A DNA stretch of 64,000 nt from Castor canadensis (Eukaryota; Chordata; Mammalia; Rodentia; Castoridae), in NCBI RefSeq assembly GCF_047511655.1, contig NC_133389.1:41709295-41773294 (forward strand), given 5' to 3'. The notes under the pieces were generated by a model that did no database searches, had not been told where the DNA came from, and saw only the letters and a program-made list of their open reading frames with translations. A program made the translations under genes and the position numbers. Positions 33,280 to 44,914 of this stretch are shown piece by piece. Position 1 is the first letter of the stretch. Every line of letters begins with the position of its first letter.

Positions 33280-36200
33280 GTATTGTATTAACAGTGAAAG
33301 GAAGAAGAGGACCAAATAATAATCTTCATAGATTTCAAAATTGCATTTATGATAACTTTCATCAGACTAGAAAGAAAAAAAACTTGTTTAATGTAAAAAA
33401 AAGATAGCTCTGAAAACAGTCACAACAATTGTTTTTCTGCATACTAGCTACAAAAATTGGTGAATAAAATATTGAAAGGGATAAAATTTCAAATAGAATA
33501 ACTAAGTATCAAATGCCTATGAATATTCCTGATAAAATATGTGTAAATCTTTCTTCTGTAGAAAACCACAAAAGCTTTCAGAGAAAAATGATTTTCAAGT
33601 AAATGGAATAGTCTACCAAAGTTTATGAATTGGAAATTCGTTGCTTAAAAATATTAATCCTCTTTTTTTCCTTTTATGGAAAAATTGAAAGAAATTTTTA
33701 TGAGGAAGAAGACTATATCTGACAGTGGTAGGGATATCAGAGTATAGAATGGCAGTGGTTATGACCTGGGACAAAGAAAAGATGGATCCTGAGATAGTGA
33801 GTAGCAATACCTCTCTTATGCAAAGAGAGAGCAGGGTATAATGTGAAGTTTCCATTTAAGAGATATGCCATTTTATCTTATTTAGGCCATTGAAATATTG
33901 AAATAAGTCATTGATATTTGCAGGAAATATATGATTTCTTTGTTTAAAAATATTAGGGGTGAGATAATTGCATATTGCTTTTTAAATTCTGATTTACCAT
34001 TATCACTTTCCTTAAAGAGTTCACATCTCTCTGTTACTGTGAAGAACCTCTGTGATTTTTTTAAATCAGCTATATTCGATTCATGTGAAGCTGTCTTACT
34101 ATTTTTTTTGAAATGTTAATCTCCTGAGACATGAGAACACAGCTTAGCAAAGTGTATAAAGGCAGCAAAGCAGCGAGTCTAGATTTCTGTTAGTCTTCCA
34201 GGGAAAACCTACAAGTAAACTGGGATGCAACACAGAGATTATACAGTAAAGTGCTTTTGCAAACTAGGATTTAAAGAACTGGAAACCTTATTATTTTTCT
34301 CAGTCAAAATGTAAATGGATAAATTCCTATGTTTTTTATGTCATAAGCATGAATTGTGAAATGTTTCTCTACAGAATAAAAAAAAAAACCATATGAACAC
34401 CCAAAATGTTATTTGTATATTATCCTCTGAAGATCTACTTATTTAAGGTTGAAATGGATACTTTAAAAACAATGATTAGTGTTTATTTAGTACACTGGTT
34501 TGTTTCCTTTGCACAGATACCTCTATGCTCCAGAAAGCATGAGAACTATGCAGTTTCACTCTTCTATTAACTTGAATGATGGTCACAGAAAGTCTACTGT
34601 ATACCATGTATAAGGGCAAAAAAGTTAATATGGCACAAACAGCTCACAGATGTAGAGAAATTAATGCAAATTTATTAACTATAATGAAACATAATGATTG
34701 TGGTACAGAGATACACCTAATGCAGTAGTATTAAAGGACTGACTTTTACTTATAGGTTAAGAAAAATTGAAAATCTAGTCTTTACACATTTCACCACCTA
34801 CAACAGCACATGCACAATATTTACTGTGAGTCAATTAGGATTACTTCCCAATAACAAATGCCTTCTTAATGTCACTTTTGTTGCTTTTTTTGTCCCACAC
34901 CCTTCCTGTGGAGAGTTCAGCTTGTACTTTTCAGTCTCTAGCTCTCTTCATATCTTCAATAGGTTAAAAATATAATATTTGCATATCTGTGGGCATATGT
35001 GAATGTAATTGCATTTGTCATATGTTTAACTTCACTTACTTATGCAGTCTTATTACCATGGTATTATTCTTCCCTGCCAAGCTAAAATGTCCTTTTGACA
35101 CAGAAGTATAAAGTGTCCTTAACCTTTCCAGGTAGACCAATGATTTTCAGTTCCACACATTTGTTAATACAACTATCCACATTAGGTATCTGGTCAAGAT
35201 CAAAAAGAAGGCAGTCGTATATTCACACCACACCCTTCTCCTTGCATTGTATTTTTTCATGTGGTATCCTATATTTTAGAAAACAAAAGGAGAAAGTAGG
35301 TCACTCAATCCTTCCTATTCCTAGCACTTTCTCACACTTCTATTTCCAGACCACAATGTGAGAGGAAACACATGAAAAGCAGAGAGCTGAGACAATGATG
35401 GAAAGAGAAGATGGTGTCTTCAGAAGGGAAGGGTAGTAATAACAAAACCTTAGACAGTTGAGTGTTTCATGTTTGACAATGAGTGGGGAGCCAAAGGTAA
35501 AAAAGAAAAATAAAACAAGAAATTTTAGAAAGCCAAAAATGAGAAAAGAAAAAAAGAAGCACAGAGAGAAATAATGATAAATTTGGTAACTGATTAATGC
35601 TGACAGATTTCTTTTTACCTTCTTTTGCTTTGGCCATGGCTAGTTGATAGAATAAATCCTTTGGTCATGCTCCGCAGAGGACCTGTGGTTTCAGAACTGT
35701 ATTTCCAGAATTTAATATTTGATTTACCTTGTTTATTTTTATTAAACCCATGAAGTACGTGGAAGATGTACTTATCCATCTATTTAATCATCATAAGACA
35801 GAGAAGTGTTGTTACTAATGATACACATTTACATATCCTCAAAATATTAACTGTTGATTTATTTTTTCTCTGTTGAATTTTTATTTCTCTCTAGTTGTCC
35901 ATTGGTACTTCCACTCATTGCTGAATTATGCAATATTTACCATTATATTTCCATCTTCTCTACTTAGTGCCACATTGTAAAGATCATATGATGTTGCCAT
36001 AATATTTGTTTACGCCATTTCTTCTAATCACTATGCAGACCATTTACTTTAGCATTCTGACATAAACTTTATCTTCGCAAAAACAAAAGTTAATTCTGTA
36101 CTCTCAAAAAAGAAGTTGCAGAGCAGAAAGAAGAACAGACCTCCAGCTTCTTATAATGCAAGACCTTCATAAAGCACACTAACTAAATAAGACATAGATA

Positions 36201-36480
36201 GGGTAGATAAAGTTAGGCATTACTGATGGAAAGTTAATAGTGCTAACAACTCTGAAAAGTTACAGAGTCCATTTTGAGACTACTTAAAAGGTTCACAAAA
36301 ATCATTATTTTTGAGGGGTCATTTTTGAAGTTAGTATTGATGTCCCTTATTTTCTTGGTATTTGTTATTGCTAAAGAAAATGTTTTCCATCAGTCTTCTT
36401 TTATACCTAGGCATAAGTACAACCCAAATAGATCCAACTTAAAGTTGTCTAAATGGCAACTTTGTTGTCCATTGTAGTAA
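33280..36480. other. Unique AT-rich DNA
   Basis: About 3.2 kb without a gene or a repeat I can name. It contains a purine-rich stretch at about 35370-35590. Open frames of 62-88 aa (33613-33855, 35095-35361, 36274-36477) have no recognisable domain. Confidence 0.55.
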
Positions 36481-36489
36481 TATAGTAAT

Positions 36490-36728
36490 TAAGGCTCTAC
36501 AGGAGTGGTCAGGCAACTTTTTCTGTAAAGGGACATATAGTAAATGTTGTGGGCTTTGTGGTCTACTCAGTCCCTTTGCAATTACTTAACTCTGACACTG
36601 TAAAGAAAAACCATCCACAGACAATATGCAAATGAATGGGTGTGATGATATTCCAATGAAATTAATTTACAAAAGCAAGCAATGGATTGAATTTGACTGC
36701 AGAGCCATAGTTTGCTGGTCCTTGGTCT
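36490..36728 (+). mobile_element. hAT-Charlie-type non-autonomous DNA transposon (MER class)
   Basis: 'caggcaactttttctgtaaa', 'gggacatatagtaaatgttg', 'aatgggtgtgatgatattcc' and the closing 'catagtttgctggtccttgg' follow, in order, a common mammalian MER element ('ggtcagcaaactttttctgtaaagggcc...tagtttgccgacccctg'). The class is clear; I leave the exact MER number open. Confidence 0.75.
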
Positions 36729-36729
36729 A

Positions 36730-37276
36730 GAAAAGCAGTTGACTTTTTTCCATACTAGAAGTAAGTTATTTTGGAAAGTAGATAGATGCAAGATGAGTAT
36801 CTTTAGAAAATTGCTTTAGATATTTTAAATCCTACTTATGCTTGAGATGCATTTTGAGGTTGGGAAATTGCCCCAATGTCAGGACTTTATCAAATGGACA
36901 GAGACGCTCATGAAGTCTTCTTTCCCAATAAGGCAAACATCTAACTGAAAGTAGCAAAAGAGTTGAGACATTAGTAATAATTCTATTCATAAGGATATAA
37001 GGATATTTTAATAGACTGCAACCTATCTACAGTACTGCTCATATTTGGCACCTCTGTGACAATAGGCTTAATATTTTCTGCTTTGCATTCCCAAGAAAAA
37101 AAGATGTAAGCACTGTTTAACTTCAAATGACTCTTTTCTCTAGGAATATCTAGTTTTGTAGAAAGATTAATGGAATTCAATAAGGTATCCAAAAGTTGGT
37201 GCATTCATACACATCAGTCTAGAATCTGAAGAGCTCTGCAATTCAAATCTGAGATTAGGAATTGAGGTAGACTCAG
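36730..37276. other. Unique DNA
   Basis: No gene or named repeat seen between the hAT element and the next L1. Confidence 0.55.
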
Positions 37277-38013
37277 AAAGGGTGTGGGCCCATGTTTATT
37301 GCAGCACTATTCACAATAGCCAAGTTATGGAACATCCAAGATGCCCCACTACTGATGAATGGATTAAGAAAATGTGGTACTTATACACAATGGAATTTTA
37401 CTCATCCACAAAGAAGACTGAAATTTTGTCACTCACAAGTAAATGGATGGAAATGGAGAACATCATCTTAAGTGAAATTAGTCAGGCTCAGAAGGCCAAA
37501 AATCTTATGTTCTCCCTCATATGCAGACTTAAACAAATGCAGTAATATTATTGGACACAGGTCACACGCTAAAGGAAGAATGCATACAGGAGGAATAGGG
37601 AAAGGTGGGAAACCCAAAACTTGAAAGTGTTTGATGTGCCCACTGTACAGGAGCTAATATAGTAATTTTAAACTGACAGAGGTCACTATGGGAAGGTGAC
37701 CGGGAAGTAGTGAAGAGGTCTGGTACAGATGAATCAATTTGTATTGTAATATACATGTGCATGGAAGCAATGCTAGGAATCTCTCTGCATATCTATCTTT
37801 ATCTCAAACTAGCAAAAACATTATGTCTTTCTTATTATCACTTACATCTTCTCTTCAACAAAATTGGAGAAGTAGGGAGAACAGGTTCTGCCTGGAAGTG
37901 AGGGGCGTGGAAGGAGGGGGAAGAGTGGGATCCAAGGGGGAGAAATGCCCCAAACAATGTATGCACATATGAATAAATGAATAAACAATAAAACATAAAA
38001 TAAAAAAGGGTGT
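37277..38013 (+). mobile_element. LINE-1 3' end (ORF2 C-terminus and 3' UTR) with likely duplication
   Basis: 'cccatgtttattgcagcact' and 'attcacaatagccaagttat' open the piece within the ORF2 C-terminal coding region. The translated frame at 37282-37545 shows 'TDEWIKKMWYLYTMEFYSS' and '.KWMEMENIILSE', typical of the L1 ORF2p tail. The 3' UTR follows with its G-rich tract (about 37900-37945), 'tgtatgcacatatgaataaa' and an A-rich tail to about 38007. AAAGGGTGT at 37277-37285 and 38005-38013 is a probable 9-bp duplication. The element is severely 5'-truncated and encodes no enzyme. Confidence 0.88.
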
Positions 38014-38014
38014 T

Positions 38015-39525
38015 GGACTGGTATTAGACTAGACCTAATCTTGATACTGTGCTTTTCAAGTGTGACCTTAGCCAAGAAATTGACTTCCTTGGCTTCCATT
38101 TCTTCACCATCAATGTAAGAATTTTTTTGTTAATTTTGATTCCTGAAATACTTGCATCAAACTGTTAATGCTAAATTGAGGATAAAAATGATAGTGCCTC
38201 TGAAGAAGAGCTTGCATTTTTTTCTTCGTGTACCACTGTGATTTTTTAAAATATAATAAGCATATGTTATTTTATAACAAATGGATTATTTTAAAATACT
38301 TAATTTCTGGTGAAATATTTAAAAAAATCAAAAGCAAACATTTCCTAGAAATGTACGGTGAGATCAGGTTACCTGATCTCATCAATGACAAGTGGCAAAA
38401 TATCATATATTTTAATGTTTCAGGGCATTCTCAATTTATGCCATAATATGTATAATGGAAACTCTTAGGTCAATTCTCTTCTCATTTGTTATGGGCACTG
38501 TTCTTACAGTTTCTGCATTTATGTGGTACATTATTACTTTATGATAAAGTTAGTTGATAATTCCTTAACTCTTTTTGCTGATGACCTTTTAAAGCTGCAT
38601 AATTAGAGTAAGTTGTGGTTATTGTATTGGAATCTGCATCCCATGGGCCAACAAGGCAGCACATTAATTCTCTGCATCACCCACTCCATGTGCAGCGCCA
38701 TCAGCACAAAGATATTATTCTTTGTAATTACATAAAGAAAGGGTCTATTTAGTGTTAACTGACCTTTCTGTGACTGATCAGCCTTTTCCACCAGTGAAGT
38801 AGAAATGTATATCATTAAAATGTGAGTAAATAGGAAACCTTTCTAAATCTTAAACTATTCAAATCAGGAGGTGCACAAGACGAGGAAATGGTGGTTCAGT
38901 CTTTCATACACTATTGCTAAAAAAAAATGGCACACTTAAAAAATATATTTAAAGTATTGACAAATTGAAGACAGGAAATAATATATAAATATGCCTCTGA
39001 TTAACAATTTTAAATACTAGAAGAGGAAAATATCTTTAAACCCAAACAAGTGTTCAGGAGTAAAATTTAAAGCTTATTTAGTAAGTGAATGTAAATTTAA
39101 GGAAATTACTATGGTGACTATCAGTTATAGAGGACATACCATATTTTAGGAATTACTCTAAGATATCATATGCTTTGTGTAATGTAACCACTTAAATCGT
39201 GCATTTTTAAGCATTGTGAGAGAAACGGATTAGGTGACACTAGTTTTTACACTTTTTCTCATCACAGTTTGTTTCTACACTCAGCTTTGCCAAGTGCTTA
39301 GAGTGGGCACACAATGGTAAAAGAAAACAATTGTAAAAGAAGATAGAAATTTAATAGCTAATAAAAGTGGGACTTGAATAGGGTTTTACTAAAGTCATTC
39401 AGTAGTTTTAGGAGGAACACTATAGTCAACACAGAGGTAAATGTTTTTGAACACATATCCATGTTAAGCAGGTGCTTTTTAATATTTAACAAGCATCTGC
39501 ATCTCAGAGCCAAGTTCTCCCTGCT
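38015..39525. other. Unique AT-rich DNA
   Basis: No gene seen. Contains the 23-bp hairpin at 38359-38381. A weak L2/MIR-like patch may lie at 39120-39190. Confidence 0.55.
38359..38381. repeat. Perfect 11-bp inverted repeat, 1-nt spacer
   Basis: TGAGATCAGGT (38359-38369), a single T, and ACCTGATCTCA (38371-38381) are exact reverse complements, so this is close to a cruciform-prone palindrome. Confidence 0.9.
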
Positions 39526-39529
39526 GAGA

Positions 39530-39790
39530 CCACATACAGAGCCCTATTCATAAACTATCTTCAGAAATCTCTTGAAAAACTGACTCTTCCCTGACACATT
39601 GCTCTTCACCTTCACTGGAACTGATTCCTCATGGAAATACTCTTGTTGTCTGACTATTGCTTTTGTCCTTCTTCATATATAATGTGTTCTGATATAATGC
39701 ATTCCCTTGTCTGATTGCAAGCTCCTTCTGCACTGAAACTGTGTGTTTTTTGCATGTTATATCAATAAATCCTGTTCAAATATATATAAT
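39530..39790 (+). mobile_element. LINE-2 3' fragment
   Basis: 'tctgattgcaagctccttct' and 'gcactgaaactgtgtgtttt' match the L2 motif 'agactgtaagctccttgagggcagggactgtgt', followed by an AATAAA-containing end ('atcaataaatcc'). Confidence 0.6.
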
Positions 39791-40855
39791 GAACTGAAAT
39801 AAGACTTAATAAGGAACAATCAGGGTTAATACAAAGTATTCATAAATTTCCAAAGATTCTCATCTGAATTCTGAGAGGCAGTGTTGTAGTATCCATTATT
39901 AAATTTTAGGGATAAATTAAACAGTAGCTAAATCTGTAACCCAGTCAAGAAGCTAAAACAAGGAATCCTATATGTAATTATATATTTGGGTGCTGGGGTA
40001 GGATAGTGGAAGAAAGTATTTCTCTGAACTCTGGCAGAGGCAGGTTTGCTTAGTCAGCTAGCAGTGTCCTAGAGATGCTATTTGTCCTCTCCGGTGTCCC
40101 CCATAGTGCTTGGTGCATACCAGTTGCTCACTAAATATTTTTGAATTAATGAGTGAGTCAAAAGCATTTTGTCAAACATGATAATATGCAGAGTTTGAGG
40201 CATATAACAACTTTGATACAAAGGACTGATTTGTTCATTTACAAATCAAGAATGTTCTTTTAAGACTAATTATCGGAGAACTCAAGTTGGACAAGAGACT
40301 GGTTTCCATGGCAGCACAGACAAGGAAGTGGGTCCTGGGAGAGTTAAAACAGTTATTCAGTCCTCTGAGGCTTCAGGGTATCGACACATATCATTCTTGC
40401 AGAGTTGCTTCTCTGGAACACTGGGGAGAACTCTTGTTTTCTGTAGTAATTGGCATATAGATTTTAAGGTAGCAATGCAATAATGCCTCTATGCACACAG
40501 TAGGTGATGCACCAAATAACTTATATCTTTTCTCCATACCTGCTATAATGTCAGAGAATTGGCATACATATAGAGCTTTTGTGTTCCTGTGAATGGAAAA
40601 GGGATGCTTTTGAAACTACGGGGTTTGCAAAGAGACTGTGAGCCCTCTGTCCTGTGAAAATGTTTATTCTAAAAATCTCTCCCCTGAAAGTTCAGTGAAT
40701 CAGTCATAGTACTGATGCTTGGTATAATGATGTCAAAGCATCACTGAATGTAAAACTACTAATTCAGTGCCTGAGGCTGGCAGTGATACGCCAAAGGTAT
40801 ATTGAGGACCATGCAGATTCAATAGTACAGAAAGGGTAGTATGTTAGTCAGTTTT
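39791..40855. other. Mostly unique DNA with a weak L2 3' end
   Basis: 'gcataccagttgctcactaa' and 'atatttttgaattaatgagt' (40110-40160) resemble an L2 3' end. Nothing else recognised and no gene. Confidence 0.5.
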
Positions 40856-40857
40856 TT

Positions 40858-41229
40858 TCATCTCTGTGACAAAAACCTGAAGCAGTTTAAAGGAGGAAAG
40901 ACTTACGTTAGCTCACAGTTTCAAAGGTTTCAGTTCATAGTCAGCTGACTCTGAGGTTTCTGGGCTGTGGTGAGGTAGAACATCATGATGGAAGGGTGTA
41001 GAGGAGCAAAGTTGCTCACCTCTCAGTGGCCAGGGAGTAGAGAGACAGATGAAAAGACCAGGCACAAGATACAGTCACCAGGGACACCACTCCCAAAATT
41101 GAGCTACTTCCTCCAGCCCTGCCACACCTCTAAAGTTTCCAGTAACCTCCTCAAATAGCACCACAGACTGAGGACCAAGCATTGAACACATGAGTTTATG
41201 AAGGACATTTCATATTGAAACTGTAACAG
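40858..41229 (-). mobile_element. Solo LTR-like element, antisense (rodent MaLR type)
   Basis: Read on the minus strand it begins TGTTACAGTTTCAATATG and ends AAAACTGACTAACA, with TG...CA ends. Before the 3' end it has 'gaaacctttgaaactgtgag' and a 'tctttcctcctttaaactgc' stretch like rodent MaLR LTRs. It is about 370 bp, the right size for a solo LTR. There are no internal retroviral genes next to it. Confidence 0.6.
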
Positions 41230-41234
41230 ATGAA

Positions 41235-43920
41235 TGCATGAACATGATTCAGGATCACATGCTACTAAAACAATGTTGGTGGGAACTGAGAATTAGTTAC
41301 AGTGCCAAGTGCCAATGCCATACTAAATGTATGGGCACCTTTCATTATTTGTAACATTAGCAATATTTTAAAATCAAGAGACAAGAGAATATTTAACAAT
41401 GATCTGTGAAAATTTAATTCACAAATCAGGTAACAGTAATCTAATAATCCTAAAGGGGCCAAGAAAACATTTCTCTTGACTCTGACTCCTTCAAATCTAC
41501 TCAAATGTATTTGACCCATGTGACAGGGAAGCTTTGATCACCACTAAGTAAAATGACTCTTCTAAGATTCAGGTCACAGACTGGTTGACACTTCATCCTC
41601 TTCCTACCCTAACCTAATTCCTGGTGAACAAAATCATATCTTATCCTTTGTAATCCTTGGGCTAGGCGTAGTCAAACCCATTAAATAAATTAACTAAGGG
41701 CTTGCAAAACAAATGATTGAATAAATAAATAAATAAATGAAAAGCTAGATGTGAGGATGCTCTGGAGAAAAATTAATCAATAAATACTAGAAATGCAACT
41801 TTTGTTTGCTGATGATTCTGGCAGGAAGTCAATTCTTTCCAACCGTGGGACCAAAGTGAGTGTGATGTAGTCTACATAAGAATGTAGACATGGCAGTAAC
41901 AGCTAGCAGAGCCCTGGAGGGCTGCAAGAAAGCAAGGAGGAGTCTGCAGTAAGCTATTAATAACCAGGAACCAGGAGATGACAGACAGATCATCAGAAAA
42001 GATCAGTAGAGACAGCAACAGATAGTGACATCAGGACAGAAGAGCTAGAATTAAAACTGGGTTGGAAGATGACAACTCTCTTACAATACATAATTGAAAG
42101 AAGGACCTAGCCCCTTTGCCTAGTGAACTGGATCCAAATGCCTATATTAGGAGTAACTGAAGGTATAGGTGACCACTTGAATCATAAGCAGCACGATTTT
42201 CTGAATTATATGTACAGTGTAAATATTTTAATTATAATCACTTCTCCAGAATGTTGTCAAGGCAAGTGTTTCACTTATAATCTCCTTTGCCACTCATCCA
42301 TCTTAAATTTTAAAAAATTATTAGAATCAATTGAGGCTGTCTCAGGGTAAGTGTCCATGGCTGGACTTCTTGCCAGTCTCCAATGGTCTCATTACCCTAC
42401 TGCATTCAAGAGATGTGCCCAGATGTGCAGGTCTCAGTTTTGAAGGTTTGTGAACTTGGTCTTGCCAGTAAATGCATCAGGCCTAATCAAATCTTAGAAT
42501 GTAGAACCATGTAAATTAAAAAAAAACACAAGAGACTGATTATTTATAACCAACATGTCTATTTTGACTTACAGTAAAGAGTAGCTTCCAAGGGAGGGGT
42601 GCAAGTACTAACTTCTTCCAGCAGCCCATTTGATCTAAACAAGCTATATGTTAGGCAAATCATTATAAAACAGTTGTTTGTTGAAATGGACTCAGAACAA
42701 AGGAATTAAGTTATTTGGATTGATTGCTGAATGCATTTAGGTTTTATGATGAAAGCATTGCATGTTTTAAGAGTTATGACTCATGTTTATGAGGGCATAT
42801 ATCAAATAGTTACAAGTATAGGATCCTGTACCAGTCTACTTAGATGGAAAGCTCAGGTTGTCCACTTATTAGCTGGGCAAACTTGCCCATGATACATGGT
42901 GTTTCACTTGTTACATTCATAAAATAAATATTTCAGAACTGCATTGTGCAAAGTGTTTCTCTATTACGCTCATGATTCTATATTTCAGAAATTTGGACAA
43001 GACACCATAGGAATAGGTTGTTTGTTTCACATTTTCTGGACCATCTGTTGAACAAATTGGAGACTAGGGTCTGGATTCATCTTTAGATGAATGATTCATT
43101 CACTCACAGTTGATGCTGTTGGCCTAGACCCGTGGGCTTTTTACTGGATCATCTACCCATTGTCTCTCCATGTGACCTGGATCCTTACAACATGGTGACT
43201 AGCTCCACAGGTGAATGTCCTCAAAGAGAGGACTAGGCAAAAGCCATATGCTTGAGTTAGCTTGAGAAATCAAAACATCATTTCTACCATATTAAGTTAC
43301 TTAGAGAAGTCACAAGTCTATCAAATGTCCAGGGAAGAAGAAATAAACTCCCACCTTTAGATAAGGATTGAGAAAATTTTAGAAAAACATGTGGGACTGA
43401 AAATATTACTAAGGCCATTTTTGGAAAGTACAATTTGCTATGCCTGTCTTCTCTTTGCCTTGTCTCTTTTATCTCTAAAATGAAGATAATAATATAACAT
43501 CTCAGACAATTGCTATGAGAATAAATTCAGTCAATACTGCCTTAGAATAGTTCATAAGCATTTTCTGATGTTAACTGCTACTCTAATTTTAATTCTTATT
43601 ATCATTTCTTTATTATCTTATTGCATCATCCATCCAGTTAAGATAAAGATTTACTGTCTTGAATGTGTTCTTTCTCATGGAGCTAACTCTGTCAGACTCA
43701 GATCTTATCCATTACTATGGAACTCACAAGTTCACATTCAAGATCAAACTTTTTTCTAAATTCTTGGCTGTATATCACAAGGTGAAATGTAAAATATGCT
43801 CTATTTTTTTGCCCAAAAAGGACCCTGTTTTATGATTAAAGTCCCTTATTCCCATCTACCCAGTGGGAAGGAGAAAGAAGAAAGACAACAGTGAGAAAAA
43901 TAAACTGAAGTAGAGAAAAT
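41235..43920. other. Mostly unique DNA
   Basis: No gene recognised. It includes an (AAAT)n patch at 41717-41740. The stretch 43080-43260 has a weak resemblance to an ancient LTR-like repeat ('cctctccatgtgacctgg', 'acaacatggtgactagctcc'), but I do not assign it. Confidence 0.5.
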
Positions 43921-43928
43921 GGGGGAAA

Positions 43929-43962
43929 TTTCATCTAAGATGAAATTTCATCTAAGATGAAA
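43929..43962. repeat. Tandem pair of a 17-bp palindrome
   Basis: TTTCATCTAAGATGAAA is itself a perfect palindrome (8-bp arms around one A) and occurs twice head-to-tail with no gap (43929-43945, 43946-43962). Confidence 0.95.
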
Positions 43963-44141
43963 TCCCCAGTTTAAAAAATAAAGCATGTCAAGTAAAAAGA
44001 AAATGGAGAACCACTATTTAATGTTTGGAGTCTCAACCTTCCTTTATTTTTTAGCATTTTTACTGACAGAAGGAAGCATAAGTACTTTTTTTTTTTAGTG
44101 GTGGCTCCTCAACACATGACATCAAAGACTAAGTAACCAAT

Positions 44142-44663
44142 GAAAAGCTGTGTATAGGGGATTGGACTATGAGCACATGATAAAAGCGAGAGCACACAAG
44201 GGAGGGGTGAGGATAGGTAAGACACCTAAAAAACTAGCTAGCATTTGTTGCCCTTAACGCAGAGAAACTAAAGCAGATACCTTAAAGCAACTGAGGCCAA
44301 TAGGAAAAGGGGACCAGGAACTAGAGAAAAGGTTAGATCAAAAAGAATTAACCTAGAAGGTAACACCCACACACAGGAAATCAATGTGAGTCAATGCCCT
44401 GTATAGCTATCCTTATCTCAACCAGCAAAACCCCTTGTTCCTTCCTATTATTGCTTATACTCTCTCTACAACAAAATTGGAGATAAGGGCAAAATAGTTT
44501 CTGCTGGGTATTGAGGGGGGGAGCGGGAGGGGGTGGAGTGGGTGGTAAGGGAGGGGGTGGGGGCAGGGGGGAGAAATGAACCAAGCCTTGTATGCACATA
44601 TGAATAATAAAAGAAAAATGAAAAAAAAAAAAAAAAAAAAAAAAAAAGAAAAGCTGTGTATAG
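44142..44663 (+). mobile_element. Young LINE-1 3' UTR insertion with 16-bp duplication
   Basis: The insert (44158-44647) starts inside the L1 3' UTR at 'gggattggactatgagcaca', runs through 'gctagcatttgttgccctta' and the G-rich tract (about 44514-44575), then 'tgtatgcacatatgaataat' and a 27-A tail (44621-44647). The duplication GAAAAGCTGTGTATAG is perfect at 44142-44157 and 44648-44663. Over the shared part it is very close to the element at 50050-50850. The pure A tail and perfect duplication show recent insertion. It has no ORF2 sequence. The minus-strand proline-rich frames (44381-44708) are antisense readings of the G-rich tract. Confidence 0.95.
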
Positions 44664-44914
44664 TTTCAAGGGGTTCACATACTTTGTGAAAAGACAGATC
44701 CAGAACACTTGCTAAGCCTGCACAATCTGGTATACCCTGAGAATAATTTTCAGTGCAAGCATCATTCTGTAAATTCTCTTTATATACTTAATTATCTTCA
44801 CTTCTTGAATAGTATATGAAATACAATAAATGAATGTATTTCATTATTATAGGTGGTTATAAAAAGGTCATCTCAAGGAAGTGGCAAATAAAATGTATGG
44901 TACTAACATTCAAA

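Noticed and set aside
44381..44708. Proline-rich minus-strand frames
   Set aside because: They are antisense readings of the L1 3' UTR G-rich tract and poly-A tail (poly-Phe).
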